This document shows, in pieces, positions 11,901-25,780 of a stretch of DNA of 64,000 nucleotides. Made by a program: the position numbers and the translations under genes. Under the pieces are notes generated by a model. It searched no databases. It saw only the letters and a list, made by a program, of their open reading frames with translations, and was not told the origin of the DNA. Every line of letters starts with the position of its first letter. The stretch's first letter is position 1. Location of the stretch: positions 1,984,001 to 2,048,000 of the forward strand of contig JAMSLZ010000003.1 in NCBI GenBank assembly GCA_026027325.1, in the 5' to 3' direction. The stretch is from Actinomucor elegans. Lineage: Eukaryota > Mucoromycota > Mucoromycetes > Mucorales > Mucoraceae.

Positions 11901-13302
11901 TTTAACAAATAGTGTATTCCGATAAATGACCATATTTCGTATTCATTTTCGAGACTTTCCACTGATCACCGATATCTTGTACTTCTCCATATTCCTCTGT
12001 TATACCACCGTTTTAAATAAGCTATGCATGCCATATTATTATTTTTTCTTTTTACGTGTTCGCATTAAATCGATTGTGAAGTCTGAAGTGGACAAAAAAA
12101 AAGGGCCAAGCCATTAGAGGAGGGCAGACAAAAAGATTTCTGCTATACGGTAGAATTTAATGGTCCATGATAAATAAAACATATCAGTATATGTTTGAAA
12201 CACAAGAAACAACAAGATTATAAATTAAGCTTCGAACAAGTCCAACGTATGACATAAAAGTTGCATCTTTTCTAGAAGGATACTGTTGCTTAGCCCTGTA
12301 ATTGATGAGCGAGCAAAAACAAGACTTTGCATGCGTTGTAATGCCCGTAGTACTAAAGGTAATCAGAGGGATAATATTTACTGCGTGGCTTTCGTTGGTC
12401 TGTACAGAGGAAGCGTCTTGAATTGCTTTGATGGCTACAAGTCCAATTTTGCATTGTGAAGAAATGCATATATCTTTATATATTAGGGATATAGGCTTCA
12501 ATTATTAACCGGATATTAAATCTATATAAAATTGAAAACTACGGGATCGACAATAAATCTTTTTGCAACCTGTTTCTCCACTCAACGTGATGTTTTAACT
12601 ATGCGCAAGTAAGAGTCCTTCGTTATCAAATGAAATTACTGAGTTGTGACATATTTGCGTTTTCTTGCTCAGTAATCTTTTAGTACGGGCATAAATGAAA
12701 GATTAGCTTCCTACGTTAACTCAGCACAGCTGTTTAAACTCATTACATGCCTTAGTTTACCAGCAGCACGATGCAATTAATTATAAACGGGGTGTACTCA
12801 TCATATTGTTTTGGTTCCGATGATCATTTACATAAAGCCTCTCAGCGTCTGCCTTAAGAATAGCTTTAAATGTATATATATATCGAACGAAAGCAGATAT
12901 AACTTGCATCGCAACTAGGATATAAATCCCATGGTTATATTGTTTAGCTTGTGGTTCCCAAGATAATTGACCCTATTAGGATCAATCACCAACAAATGGG
13001 ATATAGCTTTGAAATCCGGGGAATAGCTAAAAAACAGACGCGTTCTTTGCTAATGCGTCACATCCGAACATGGTAGCATACGTTGAATATGAGTCCTTTT
13101 TTTAGCTGGGTTCGCTGCCATGTTCTTGAGCAGTGGATTAGACGAATAACATGAGCGTAAATTAGTACAAATTTGGAACCTTAACCAGAGACAGAGGGGG
13201 GCTGTCGAACTGAGAGAAAATTATCTGGCCATTGGGCGTGTTAAGCTGGGCAAATCACCGTTAAAAAAATATTCTTTCTTTTCTAATATTCAAATAACAA
13301 TA

Positions 13303-16300
13303 ATGCGAAGAGCATCTAAAAGAGTGGCCATGACAACGAATGTAGGCTTACCATTCGACTTGGACATGGTGAAAACAAAAGCGGACGATGCATCCGTTAC
13401 GAACCGTAAAAGTGAACGAATCTTTGGATTAAAAGAAGCACCTACGTTTTACCCAACCAAAGAGGAATTTAAAGATCCTTTACGTTATATTGAAAAGATT
13501 AGTCCTGAAGGAGAAAAGTACGGTATCATCAAAATCGTTCCTCCTAAAGACTATCAACCTGAATTCAGTTTGAAAACGGAGGTTTGTATTGTATCATTCA
13601 CCATATGCACAAGGCTCATTATCATTTTCTTAGAATTTTCGCTTTAAAACTCGTATACAAAAGCTCAATAGTATGGAAGGTGAAACGCGTACCAATGTCA
13701 ACTATCTTGAACAACTTACAAAGTATCACATATTGACCGGAAAGCCTGTCGGCAAAATCCCCCAATTGGATAAAAGGCCTATTGATTTGTACAAGTTAAA
13801 GAATGAAGTCGCCTTGAGAGGTGGTGTTCAAGAGGTCACCCGTATGAAGAAATGGGCTGAAATTGGCAGAATACTTGGTTATGCACGCAAGCAATGTACT
13901 TCTATGTCAAATGCTCTTAAAACTGCTTATACCAAAGTCATTTTACCTTATGAGGTTTGGTATGCAAAGCATAAAGATAATGTAGACCAAGTGATTAAAC
14001 GAGAAGGTGTGTAGATATATATCTAAAGAGAGCTTTTTAATATATTAATTAACCCATTATTGATAGATCATACTACAGACAATGCGAGTGGTGAAAGTGA
14101 TACTTGTGAAGTATGCCAAAAGAATGAAAACGAAGAAAAGCTCCTCTTGTGTGATGGCTGTAACCGGGGTTATCATATGTATTGTCTAAGTCCACCCTTA
14201 CAAAATATACCAAAGACTGATTGGTATTGTCTCCAATGTTTGACGGCTGTTGGTAAAGATTATGGCTTTGAAGATGGCGATGAATATAGCCTTGGTGATT
14301 TCCAAAAGGTCTGCGATAAATTCAAGAAACAATGGTTTGAAAAGACGATTGGCGAGGGCAAATCTGTTACAGAAGAGCAGTGCGAAAACGAGTTTTGGAG
14401 ACTAGTTGAGAATCCTCACGAAACATGCCAAGTAGAATATGGTGCCGATCTACACAGTACACAACATGGAAGGTAAACCATTAAACACGTCGTATTTTAT
14501 TTATACTTATTATCTTGCAGTGGTTTCATGGCAGCTGAACAAATGCCCAAAGGCGCTTTTGATCCTTGGAATTTAAATGTAATCCCTGTGGCACCTCAAT
14601 CCTTATTTACGCATATCAAAACAGATATCAGCGGCATGATGGTACCCTGGCTATATATTGGAATGTGCTTCTCCGCCTTTTGCTGGCATAATGAGGATCA
14701 TTACACGTATTCTATCAATTACATGCATTGGGGTGAAACAAAGACTTGGTACGGTGTACCTGGATCAGATACACACAAGTTTGAAGAAACGATGAAGAAA
14801 GCAGTACCTGAATTGTTCGAACAGCAACCAGATTTACTGTTCCAATTGGTGACTATGCTAAGTCCTGGTCGATTGTTGAAAGAAGATGTGCAAGTTTATG
14901 CTGTTGATCAACGACCAGGTCAATTTGTAGTGACTTATCCCAAGGCATATCATTCAGGTTTCAACCATGGTGTAAGTAATTACCTCACGATTTACAGTCA
15001 TGCACTAACAAACTTCTGTAGTTTAACTTTTGTGAAGCCGTCAACTTTGCTCCCGGTGAATGGGTTGATTATGGTTTAGAATGCGTCAAACGATACAAGG
15101 CCTTTAGAAAACAACCTTGCTTTTCTCATGATGAATTACTCGTTACAGCAGCACAAAATATGAAACCAGCAACGGAAAACACAAGTTGGCTAAAGCGCGG
15201 GTTGACTGAAATGAAGCACAGAGAAATGAAAGAACGTAGTTTAGTGAGACTGAAAAAAGTCAAAGAAGAACCAGTTCCAAGCACTGATGCAGGCGATGAA
15301 TTGCAATGCGTCTTTTGTAATTGTTATAGTTATTTATCGTATATTGGATGCCCATGTACAGACAAAGTGGCCTGTTTGGATCATATTTCAGAGGTAAGCG
15401 TATGGGGTGATTTTTCAGTGTGACAATACTAATTTACTGCATAACAGTTGTGTACTTGTGACATTTCATGTAAAACAATGTACCTACGATTCACTGACAA
15501 GCAATTGGACGAAATGTTGAAAAAGGTAACACACGCAGGCACAAGCCCCGAAACTTGGATCAAGAAAGTCGATAAAACGATCTCTTCCTCTAAACCTGGT
15601 TCAAATACCAAGGCTTTAAAGGAATTATTGAAGGAAGGACGTGAAATTGATGCACCAAAGGACTCCCTGGATACATTGAAAGATTATATCGATGCAGTTG
15701 ATCAATGGATGAGTGATGCTGAGCGATTGTTGAGTTTCAAGAGTGATTCATCAAGATCAAACAAAAGACGTGACCAGCGAGCCAAAGACTTGATTGACAA
15801 AGCCTCGTTGATCGGATTCGATGTACCTTATGTAGATGAATTGAAAGCCTATTCTGAAAAACTGGGCGCATTTGACAGTCGATTGACAGAACAAGTGCTT
15901 GCCAGCGAGGATACTAGTGTCAAAATGGAACTATATAACGAAGGCTTACAGTTACGTGCTGATTCAGAAAAGTTTAGTGAACTTCGCGCACTTATTGAAT
16001 CCTGCTCTTGGGAAGAACAAGCAGAATACGCCATGAAAAGCACTTATAGTCCAAGAACTTTTAGAAAACTAATCAAAGACGCTGAAGATTATGGCATAAC
16101 CAAGGAAGAAGAGCCTTTATTAGACCAATTAATCACCATGGATAATTTTGGTAAAGACGTATTGCAACGAATCGATAATATTTGTAAAGGAAAAGAAAAG
16201 ATTGGACTCGACGAAGAAGAAAACATCTTGAACATTGGTCAACATCCAAAGAACCCCGAGTTGTCGATTCGAGTGGATCCTCAACAGATACTTCGTCTTA

Positions 16301-17568
16301 AAAATAACTTGACGCGCTCCAAAAATACACTTGGTGAAATAGAAGATATGTTATTGAATCATTGCAGACGGCCTTCTGTCATTCAGCGACCATCATTGAC
16401 TGACGCACAGCGGCTCATGGCACTCTGCCGTGAATTAAGCTTCAAGTCTGAGCTGATTCCACAACTAGGAAACGAAATATCACGTATGGGTTCATGGAAT
16501 GAATTAGTACGATCTACCTTTATGAGCGGTCGACAAAAATCATTAGAAACTGTGCTTCGAGAAACACTAAGCAATGTTCAGCGAATCACTACTAGCGAAG
16601 ACAAACCAGCTACTTGGTGCATCTGTCGAAGAGCCGAATCAGGTTTAATGATTGCTTGTGAAATCTGCCATGAATGGTACCATAGCTCATGTCTCAAAGT
16701 GCCACGCAACGTGGTAAGATCGTCCAGTTCTTATGTATGTCCCATTTGCCACCTCTCAGATGGTAATGCAAAGATTACACACTTGTCAAGACAGCCCAGA
16801 CTAGAAGAAATTACTGATTTGATAGTTGGAGCAGAGCCTTTAAAATTCCGTCCCAAGGACTACAAGATCATATTCGAAATCCATACACTGATGGTGGAAT
16901 ATAGAAACCGTGTACAAACCTTTTGTCGGTCTCGCACACAACTAGGCTTGGAAGATCTCGGAAAGATCAAATATTATCTTCGAACATTGCTTGGACTCGA
17001 AGTCTATTTACAAGACGAAGCTGAATTCTTACGCACAAAGATTCAATCATTGATGCCTATTGCCCCACCGCCTGCCAGCAAAACAATGATCAGTACAAAT
17101 CTCGAAAACTCATCTGTACATACAAAGATCGAGAATGGTACCACACATGACCGAAAACTTATCACTACAGTAAGACCATTGTCTTCAAATCACCATCAAA
17201 ACACATCGCAATCTATCAATTGCACCTGTCATGAAGATAGTAAGCAAGAATGTCCCACTTGTAGTACAGAATCAACTGGTAGTAGTAAGTTACTTGAAAT
17301 ATTATTTATTGCTGCATATTAAAACGCTTTTATAGATTCACCTCGATTACTACTAACAACAAGCAACGTGAAGCGACATATTGTAGATGAAGTGCCGAGC
17401 ACCAAACCTCAAAAGATAATTAAATTAACTGTCAAACCACCAAGTCAACCATCATCATCTTCATCCTCTCATAACAAAAAACGACAATACACACCCGAAG
17501 AAGATAAAAAATATACAACCAAAAAGCACAAGTCCATTCACGATGCTCATCACCGTATCCACAATTAA
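13303..17568 (+). CDS. KDM5/JARID1-type histone H3K4 demethylase
   Basis: Seven exons (13303-13581, 13634-14006, 14067-14472, 14521-14971, 15022-15393, 15448-17284, 17336-17568) encode 1316 residues. Domains in order: JmjN (about 46-90), ARID/BRIGHT (about 110-205), a first PHD finger ([19 protein letters not shown]), the JmjC catalytic domain with the iron ligands in CWHNED (H, E) and a distal H in AYHSGFNHG, a C5HC2 zinc finger ([17 protein letters not shown]), a long PLU-1-like helical region, a second PHD (WCICRR to YVCPICH, near 1016-1065), and a lysine/serine-rich tail. The JmjN-ARID-PHD-JmjC-C5HC2 order defines KDM5, which removes methyl groups from H3K4 using Fe(II) and 2-oxoglutarate. 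All three iron ligands are present, so it should be active. A Cys-rich patch ([14 protein letters not shown]) near the C-terminus is extra. Confidence 0.96.
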
Positions 17569-18544
17569 AATCTTTCATTGTTTCCTATATTATTACTCTT
17601 TTTGCCCCGCCTCTTACTAGTTTCGAAACGTATTATACACCTTATTATTTCCAGCTCTCACCATGTTTCAATTCCTTTAATTACCGTAATAAAAAAAAAA
17701 TAAAGGTTTTTTTTTCATTATGTTGTCTTTGACTCTATATTGCGAAATCTTAACTTACTATGCCACCATGACATTTAACGAAACCAAAGTATTCAAGTAA
17801 ATTATATAAAGGTGTTACTAGGCGCAACATCTTATTCTGGGCATAAAGTACTTGTTTGATGTTACATCGGGTCGAAATTGGGAAATCAGTGTGCCATATT
17901 TCTTGAAGTGATAACTATTCAAAACTTTGGAGCAACCCTCCCCTAACCAACTAACCAAGAAAATAAAGAACATCATGCAGAAGGTAATGATTGGAAATTG
18001 GTAACCTGGCGCTTACTGAAAATTATAGAAACTTATGTGCTTTGAATAAGTCATTTCATCAGCATATAGTATGGAAAAATCTAATCCGAAATGTAAAAAA
18101 CGGACATGCAATCGGAGCTTCTTAGTGTCCACCTGCATACGTTTTTACGGTTGTTTTTAAAACAAATAATTATGCTTTGTTCTGCAGTTCTACCTAGTTG
18201 CAAAGCCGTATCCTTCATTGGTTTGGAAGATATAGATGTTTGCTTAATTTATTGAATTTGTCTAATGAGCTATGATAAATTGCTATTGATAACGCCGACA
18301 ATCAATGAAAATAGTGAACATACAAATTACTACTACTACTGCTACTACTACTAAAACCTCGAGCTCAGACGCAAAAATGAAAGTTTAAAATATAATAGAT
18401 ACAAGTAATCCATAAAATGGCATCTGAACCGACCGTGTTATTTTCTTGAAGATTGCATAATAGTAAATCTATTACCAAGAAGTCTATTTATTATCTTTTT
18501 AAGCAAAGGATAAGGGAGAGGAGGGGGGAATACATGATAGATTA
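17569..18544. other. Convergent intergenic region, KDM5 / VPS54
   Basis: About 980 bp between two convergent stops. It holds T- and A-runs typical of fungal 3' ends and an imperfect (CTA)n microsatellite at about 18329-18352. No gene is seen. Confidence 0.5.
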
Positions 18545-21500
18545 TTAAGGCGTTGAAGGATTGGAATCACTGGGCGTTAATTCTTTTGTAGGAGGGGAAG
18601 AAGCAGTTATAATGATAGTATCTACTGATTCCATAACAGAATTTGAGGGCGGATCAACATGATGAAGGGATTTTAATCTTCGAGTGAAATAAGAAGCATC
18701 TCTTGCCAATCTACTCTTTCCTCGTTCTGTTTTGACGTTTGTATGGTTGATCTGCTCTGAGAGCTGAGTTGTAAAGGATTGGAATACGCGAGACATGATA
18801 AACTGATCATAGTTAGTACAAATCAGTCAATCTGCTTTTGAGTCTTACCTTTAAATCGTGTACAGGCAAGTATTTTGCAAGCACTTTATGCAGACGAACA
18901 GTCTCTGTTACAAGCGTTTCCATGTAAATATTGGCATTTTTACCAGTTTGAGGTTCTTCCTCGTCCCATTGAATGGCTTGCATGGCTTTGACATGAGCAG
19001 CAAATCGTTCATTCATAATAGCTACTAACTTGGCATGGATTTCACCCTGATGGTCTTGATAATCTTTAACAATACGATCGAATTCAGATACTAAGCCAAC
19101 TTGTTTCGCGGATAAATGGCGAGCGATACATTCTTTCAGTTTAGGGATTAAGGCAATCATGACGCCTAAAGACTGGGATGCCAAGGCCAAATGCTTGGCA
19201 GTAATATTCTTTAATCCTGCAGAACGCATGGCTCCTGCACCTAAAATAACTTGACAGACTCTTGAGTTGAATAACTAGAATAGCTTACATTAGTACAATC
19301 GATTGAAGGTGAGTAACTACATTATACCTTTAGTAATTCAATCAGTTTCTGCATAATCTCAGATGTCATGCTTTCAAGATTAAGCACACATTTGAGATAA
19401 TCTTCAAACATCTTTAGGATCAATAAACTGCATCCAACAACGTAATAGCTATGGCCATCTACAATTAAATGCTTGGTTGACTTTTCACTATCGATATGGT
19501 GCTGTTGAGATTGCTGGAGCGAACCATCGATAAAGCAAGAGATACGGCCATCACAAATACGATCCACAATCAATTGAAAGTCAGAAGGCACTTCACTGGC
19601 TGCCCATTGTTCGTTTTCAATGAGGACTGCTTCTTGTTTGACGCGTTCCATATGGAAATGCTCAATAAATGCTTTTTGTTGAGAAACTACTGTTCCTCGA
19701 AGGCCAAAGCAAGTACGTCCACAAAACACTTCGCACTGAAGGATAAACGTACGTACAACACTTGATAGTCGATAGAAATCAGTAGGATTCAATAGTGCGT
19801 TTTGATCACTACGAAAACCAATAAGTTTTCCGCATCGTACATGAGCTAAATCAGCAGCGGAAAACACAATATCAGCTGATTCTTTGCCTAACGCTGTCAG
19901 AAATTCAGTAGGTGGCTCTTGCAGTCCAACAACGAGCATCAATAGCTGATGATATACAGCTGCACATCGAATAGATTCAATCAATGCAGAGAAAGTATCC
20001 AAAAGCATTTGAAAGAAGGCAGAAAATGGCATGGATTTCAATTGTTTAGCGAGATTATTACTTTGTTCGTCAGTTGGTGGTGAGGTGGCGGATGAAGCAG
20101 GGTATCTTTTGCGTACAATATCTTTGACTTCTACCATCAATCTTTCTCGATATCCTTGCAAGGTAGACATTAGCATCTCGGTTCTTAATAATCCAATCGT
20201 GCTGGGCGTCATTCTCTCTTGTAGTTCCTTTTCATTTTCCAGGTTAATGTTATCCCAACCGTCATCGTTGCTATTTTCCAACGTAGATCCTTCAGTGAGT
20301 TTAATGAGTGCTTGCTTTGCTGCATTGGCATCCAAGCTTTCGATTCTGTAAGAAAGATCAGATAAGAGTATACTGAGGAAATCGTGCTGCATCATCACGC
20401 CTACAGCCTTTTGCATTTCATCCAATTGAGTTGTAAAATTGGCGAGCGCTTTAATCGAACTAATATCAATAGCTTCGTCACTGCCTTGGCTCTTTTTGCC
20501 TCCAAGTACATCCTTTGTTTCATCAATCAAATCCAATGCTGCAAAATAATCGCCTTGGCCAAGCAGGATCTGGATCTTGGGCTGAACAGATCGGATATCA
20601 CGCACTATCTCCGTCACCCGATGCAGTTTCTCCAAATTTCGCTTTCTCACTTGTAAACGAATCACCTCCAATCCATCCTTGCATTCTGTATCCTGTATTT
20701 GCTTCATCTTTTGTCGAATCGTATGGATTTGTGCTACACAATCCAATGTCTGTTGATGCAGTGCTTGTAAATTGCTTAAAGCTTCAAAGAAACTCGAAGA
20801 CCGATTCTCAATTTCGCGCAACAAATGCACTTCCACTGTGTCCAAATAATAAGATAGTTTCTCTTGCAAGATGGAGTTGGTAGATACAGGTGGATTGGGT
20901 CCGCTATGGCCTACAATATCAGCACCTTCGCAAACTGTATCAAATACCTGAGGATTCTCAAGAAAGAAATCCGACTCGAAAAAGATGGCTGGTACGTTTT
21001 CTAGCATGGGCAATTCGCGTGGTGGTGTCTTTGCCGCATCCTCGTCCAATAAACTTTCGTTGGATAGTACATTGTATGTAGGTAAACTGTATGGGTTTCG
21101 GCCTGTACGTTTAGGAGGATGCCGACTGAAAGGCAGAAGCTCTTCTTCAACCTCGGGAATCAATAAAGGCGTTGAAGCAAATGAAGAAGGCTCTTCTTTA
21201 TTGTTGAGTTTGTTATATTGGTATCGTTCAAAAGCAGGGCCAATATGACTCAAGTAGGAATCAAAATCGCTGGGCTTAATGCGAGGAATTGAAGCATGGG
21301 CTACGGGTGGCACATCCACTTTGTTAGGCTTTGCAAGGTCTTTGGGTTTGGCAGGATCGTTCAAGACGCCTGTAAACATGGTGAGTTATGATTTCCCTCT
21401 GCATAGCGTAAGATAGTTACCAGAGATAGCATTAAATCCAATATCTCGGGTAGTCCAAGGCAGAGCAGTTTCACTCATAGTACTAAAGTTTGAATAGTTT

Positions 21501-21862
21501 GAATGGTGCCTTGTATGTTGACCCGACATAAATCTGCCCAAAGGTCTTCCAAAGGAGGTAGCAGATCGAATAGATGGTGGTCGACTATTGGGATTGCTAT
21601 TCTCATCACGAGCAAAAGGCCTTTCACGAGCCAATGGTCTACTGTGGGTAGTACTCGCGTTACTTGTAATAATAGTTGGTGGTGGTGGTGGAGAGACGTG
21701 TACATCTGACTTGGGAGAGGTTGCATTAGGTATACTGGCAGAATTAGGTTGATGAAATGGCTGCTGAGACGATGCTAAGTAGGCTAGTTTGACTCCAGAA
21801 GCGGTACGACTCATACGTGTATTATCTATAGACTGCCTAGTAGGCGTTGTATTATTGGGCAT
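18545..21862 (-). CDS. VPS54: GARP complex subunit Vps54
   Basis: Four exons from 21862 down (21421-21862, 19328-21369, 18849-19274, 18545-18802) give 1055 residues. A serine/proline/asparagine-rich N-terminal tail of about 150 residues is followed by the conserved part: NVPAIFFESDFFLENPQVFDTV, then LQEKLSYYLDTVEVHLLREI, the helical coiled region VRKRNLEKLHRVTEIV, and LLGQGDYFAALDLIDET. The C-terminal Vps54 domain has AGAMRSAGLKNITAKHLALASQSL and LKECIARHLS. Vps54 tethers endosome-derived vesicles at the trans-Golgi network together with Vps51-53. The three introns are 46-53 nt; the one at 18803-18848 contains a perfect TACTAAC branch site. Start chosen at the first in-frame AUG. Confidence 0.93.
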
Positions 21863-23940
21863 ATTGTCATGTAACGGTTATTATTATATATATGTAATTT
21901 TATATCTGTTTAATGTACAAGAACTTGGTTGAATACTCTTTTAAGTTGCAAAAAAAAGAGTAGATATATTAGAGACAAAAAGCTAGTTTGAATCCTTTGG
22001 TTGGGTCCTAGATTATTATTCTCAGCTTTGTCCTACCACCAGTTACCCTGCGTTTAAAAGCTTAATGCTGCATTTTCTTGTAATTCAAGCAAAAAAAAAA
22101 AAAAAAAAAAAAAAAAGCAGGACAATAACAAGCATAATTCCAGAAGCGCGTATATAGAAGCAATTATTAACCTTCATGAAGTACAATTGAAACAAAGGTT
22201 CTGATAGGCTATAGGGATGAATATCATAATATAGAACTGTCAATAGAAGCTATTCACAGTACCAAAATCAACCAAATATCTGCACATCATAATGTATAAT
22301 AGTTGAAAACTCAATCAATATTAATCGTACATCAGTCAGAAACATCGTATTCACCATATAGTCTTACAGGGATACAGAAAAATCGTATACTCGTTGGGTA
22401 TTTTTCTGATAGATTGGCAAAACGGTTTCATTCACTTTGTTGGCCAATGGGAATCTACATCCACTATAATGATACCCACCCGATGAAATCTTTTAAATTA
22501 ACTAAATGCCTATATAATAACACATGGTAAGGCATTAATTTTCAGTCAAATGATAGAGCTTTATATGTTCTTTCTAATTGGTATATTTCTGCAATTCTCC
22601 GTTTAGTGTAGTAAGGGCTACAGAGCTCCACTTGGGTAGCATTTTTTTCTCTTTAGTGTAATAGTTCATGATACACTATGTCAAACTTCTGTAACAATAT
22701 TATTGTTTTCTTAAAATCTTGCATCATTCAAATAAAAATTGAATTGCATAAGTCTTTTAATTGTATATAACACAAGTATACTTTTTTTTTTGCCTTGATA
22801 AAGCCATGAATTCAATTTTCAGGTTCAAAATTTTCGATATTCGAACCCGGAATTTTATTCGTATATCTCCATTTTTCATTGACCAGCAGTCATAATCAAG
22901 CCGCTCCAAAAAACCTATTGGTTTAGTTATTTATTCATTGTACAGAATACTATACAACCGCAACTGCACAGTATTTTTTTTTTTTGACTTTAGAAAGAGA
23001 TTGCATTTACCCTGTTCGTACAGTTATTCAAATGTTTATGGTATTTTTTTGTATTAACGCCACAAAGCGCAAACCCTCATTCATTGCCCTCAGCTCCTAT
23101 GATCTCAGTTTTTTAGGTATAAACTTTTTTATGATTCAGCTCAGAAATTTATTAGTCCCTAAAATGGTTCTGTCATTGTATATCAAAGATATAAACTGCA
23201 ATTCATCGGTCGTCGATCATCATCAATGAACGACATTTCTCTTTGACAAAATTCCATAATGAAGCAATTGTTGATATATCACCAACCACTCAAGCCATAC
23301 GTTTAAATCCCGATGGATCTATAGAATAAAGTAGTTTTTTTTTTGAAACTGCTTTGTTCTAATAATATTTTATTACATTAGATATGCATTAGCTAACTTC
23401 AACTTTGTATCATTTTTGCTCATTTCAGCCGATTTTTTTTCTATCTGTTATCATGCAATTATGACTCTCCACATCTTCGTTTCTATTTTCAGCCAGTTTT
23501 TGGCTTCACAGTTTAATAGGTATGCTACATTAATCTGTAGATCTCTCAGTCGATCTTGATCAAATGTTGCATTTGAAGAACATTCTATGCTCAAAATGAG
23601 ATGTATCATCTGCTAAATCCTCAGATCTACTCGAATACTCTGATCGCATTAAGTACCATGTTAGCATTTGTTAATTGATTACAATCAAAAGCTTAATGGC
23701 TTTATACATCTTTTGTCTATTTAAAAACCTTTTTGCATCTTGGTTAGCTGGAAAGATTTTTTTTTAAAGTATCTAATATTAAAAATATGCAGTTGTTTTG
23801 TAAAGTACAATGGCTTTCGTAGAAAACTGGCTGAATTTACACAACCGTAAAACTTGATCCCGACGCGTTTTTCTCAGACGCGTCCCAAAGTCACGGCCCA
23901 ATTTTTTAAACTCTTTTTCACTTTACAAACTTCAAGTACA
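21863..23940. other. Gene-free region with poly-A tract and repeat copy
   Basis: Between the divergent VPS54 and CTF8 genes. It contains a 26-nt A tract at 22091-22116 and a minus-oriented copy of the dispersed repeat at about 23535-23620. Weak frames at 22303-22530 and 22984-23229 match nothing I recognise. The last 100 bp before 23941 hold GACGCGT words, possibly promoter elements (MluI-like boxes occur before replication genes in yeasts). Confidence 0.5.
23535..23620 (-). repeat. Dispersed repeat copy
   Basis: In reverse complement this reads GATGATACATCTCATTTTGAG, then AAATGCAACATTTGATCAAG, then GACTGAGAGATCTACAG. This matches the word order of the copies at 10.8, 33.6 and 41.9 kb. Confidence 0.6.
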
Positions 23941-24312
23941 ATGGTTCATGTTGTTATCCACTCGTACCAAAATTCAGATCGAAAGGAAAATCTTGTTTAT
24001 CTCGACTTCCAAGGCAGCTTTGATACAGGCAACCATGTCAAATTAGATAACTTGGAGATTGGTGATCTAACGCTTCAAGACGATTCAGCCATTCTTATTA
24101 TTGGTCATCATCGTCTAGTGGGTAAAAAAGTGAAACTGCCAAAGCCATTTGCAGTTATTCATAAGAGAAAAACAGACTTGGATGTTATGGAGGAGGAAGA
24201 TGGCGTTTGCTATGATGTGGTGACGGTTTTGAAAGAAAAGTACGTGTTCTCCAATAGACCCGGCTTGATTGTACAAGAGAGTTTGCGTGGTTTAACAAAG
24301 ATAGGCAAGTAA
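23941..24312 (+). CDS. CTF8: Chromosome transmission fidelity protein 8 homologue
   Basis: A single exon of 123 residues starting MVHVVIH. The family signature is clear against human CHTF8: LDFQGSFD, LGDL-like IGDLTLQ, AILIIGHHRLVGKKVKLPKPFAVI, YDVVTVLKEKYVFSNRPGLIV. Ctf8 joins Ctf18 and Dcc1 in the alternative clamp loader that handles PCNA during replication and sister chromatid cohesion. The reading frame extends upstream without an AUG, so 23941 is the start. The small size and lack of introns fit the family. Confidence 0.9.
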   Translation: MVHVVIHSYQNSDRKENLVYLDFQGSFDTGNHVKLDNLEIGDLTLQDDSAILIIGHHRLVGKKVKLPKPFAVIHKRKTDLDVMEEEDGVCYDVVTVLKEKYVFSNRPGLIVQESLRGLTKIGK

Positions 24313-25780
24313 TCTTTCGATATGCTTGAGGCTTTGTCCGATAAGACATCCATCTTTGATACATATATATATACCTCTTTGGCAAGGCACCTTCAAACTG
24401 CTTTTTATCTTCATACACATATACGTTATGGTCGATTTGATACCAGTAATAAAGATAGAAGCGATCCTTGGTAGATTCAACCTTTTTAGAAGCCTGTACT
24501 TGGCAGTCACTCAATAAAACTCATCATTTGTACCATAGCATTAACATCTAGACGAGATCAGAGCATTTTAGCTGCGGTATCTGAATGAAGTCGCTGCTGT
24601 AATACGTTCTAATTAAACTGAGCACTATATATCAATTTCATAAGTGATTACATATTTTAATAGGATCATCGATTTCAAAGTATTGCAGATATATCGCTTG
24701 AAAGCGATCTATTCGGAACCTTATATAGTAAATTGCCGTTGACATTTGTATAATGGTTGAGAATAACAGATATGCGTAATCATTGTAATCTTCACAAGAT
24801 TTTACTTTAAAAACCTCTCTTTCTAATATTATTTGAAATGATTGATTTGACCGAATGTCCTGAGTTACTGACCTCATTTTGTCCAAAGTACACAGGCCAT
24901 GCACCCCAATTCTTCTGCTCTTCTTTTTAGGCAAAGATTTGTTTTACATTTACATTTTGAGAGCTTATTTTCTTTCATAAGAATTGGAAACTCGAGTGAG
25001 ATCATATTAAAACTTATTAGTTTTCGCATATACAGCCATCGCAGACCATTCTAGAAGCCGTTTACAATGAAACAATCGTTATGCATTATAGAGATATAGC
25101 ATCTGATATGCATTATGAGAAATGATATAAAAAAAGGGACGTAAATCTCTATCAAAGCTGTTTTTAGATGAAAATGCATCATCATCGGCCGTTTCTTCTA
25201 GTTAGATGTAGAAAAAAACAAGTTTTCTCTTTACTAAGCATGACTTTTTTTTTATTATTATTATTTACATTCAGTTTTTTTGATATATTCAAACCAGCTT
25301 GTAGACATAATTGGATCTGGAATTGACCCGAGATGGTAGGTTTCTCGAGATTGAGGTTTGTTTATCAATCATAATTACTCACGTTAATAAACCTTTATTA
25401 TTATCGTCCTTTGGATACATAACATGTGAGTACATAAGGCGGCGATTTACACTAAAACATCAGTCAATGTAAAAAGGAGAGATAGAGAGATAGAGAGGTA
25501 AAATAGTAAACGCTTCGATTGGCTTAGCAAGTCTCCTTTTTTATCGCGGGACTCGGTATTTGCTTTAACGCTATTGAATGGCAGCAATATATGATAAATT
25601 GACAGTTCTATGAAAATTTTTCACTAATAGTCTTGGGAAAACAGGTATTATTTGACAGCATAGACCGCTTAGATTCAAAAAAAAATCCTTATAGTCTATT
25701 GCGAAATCAATAAATAAGAAGCCTTGACCGAATTTCTTTCGATTTCTTCTTTCAATCGTTCAATCTAGTTTAAAAATAAC
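24313..25780. other. Intergenic region with unresolved minus-strand coding-like fragments
   Basis: No gene model could be closed here. The minus strand carries coding-like pieces in different frames: EEQKNWGAWPVYFGQNE near 24870-24925, a frame at 24638-24790 containing KSCEDYNDYAYLLFSTI, and one at 24370-24510 containing DRFYLYYWYQIDHNVYVYED. These could be a multi-exon gene or a relic. Short GAGATAGA repeats at about 25482-25498 lie upstream of the GATA-factor gene. Confidence 0.35.

Larger units (their letters stand above)
9183..13302. other. Gene-free region with degenerate repeats
   Basis: About 4.1 kb with no supportable gene. It holds several copies of the dispersed repeat listed separately: plus-oriented units at about 10.2-11.0 kb and minus-oriented units at about 11.65-11.9 kb. 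One 88-codon plus-strand frame at 11116-11382 looks like no known family. The last few hundred bases should hold the KDM5 promoter. Confidence 0.6.

Noticed and set aside
22984..23229. Plus-strand frame of 81 codons
   Set aside because: It does not start at an AUG and shows no recognisable motif.
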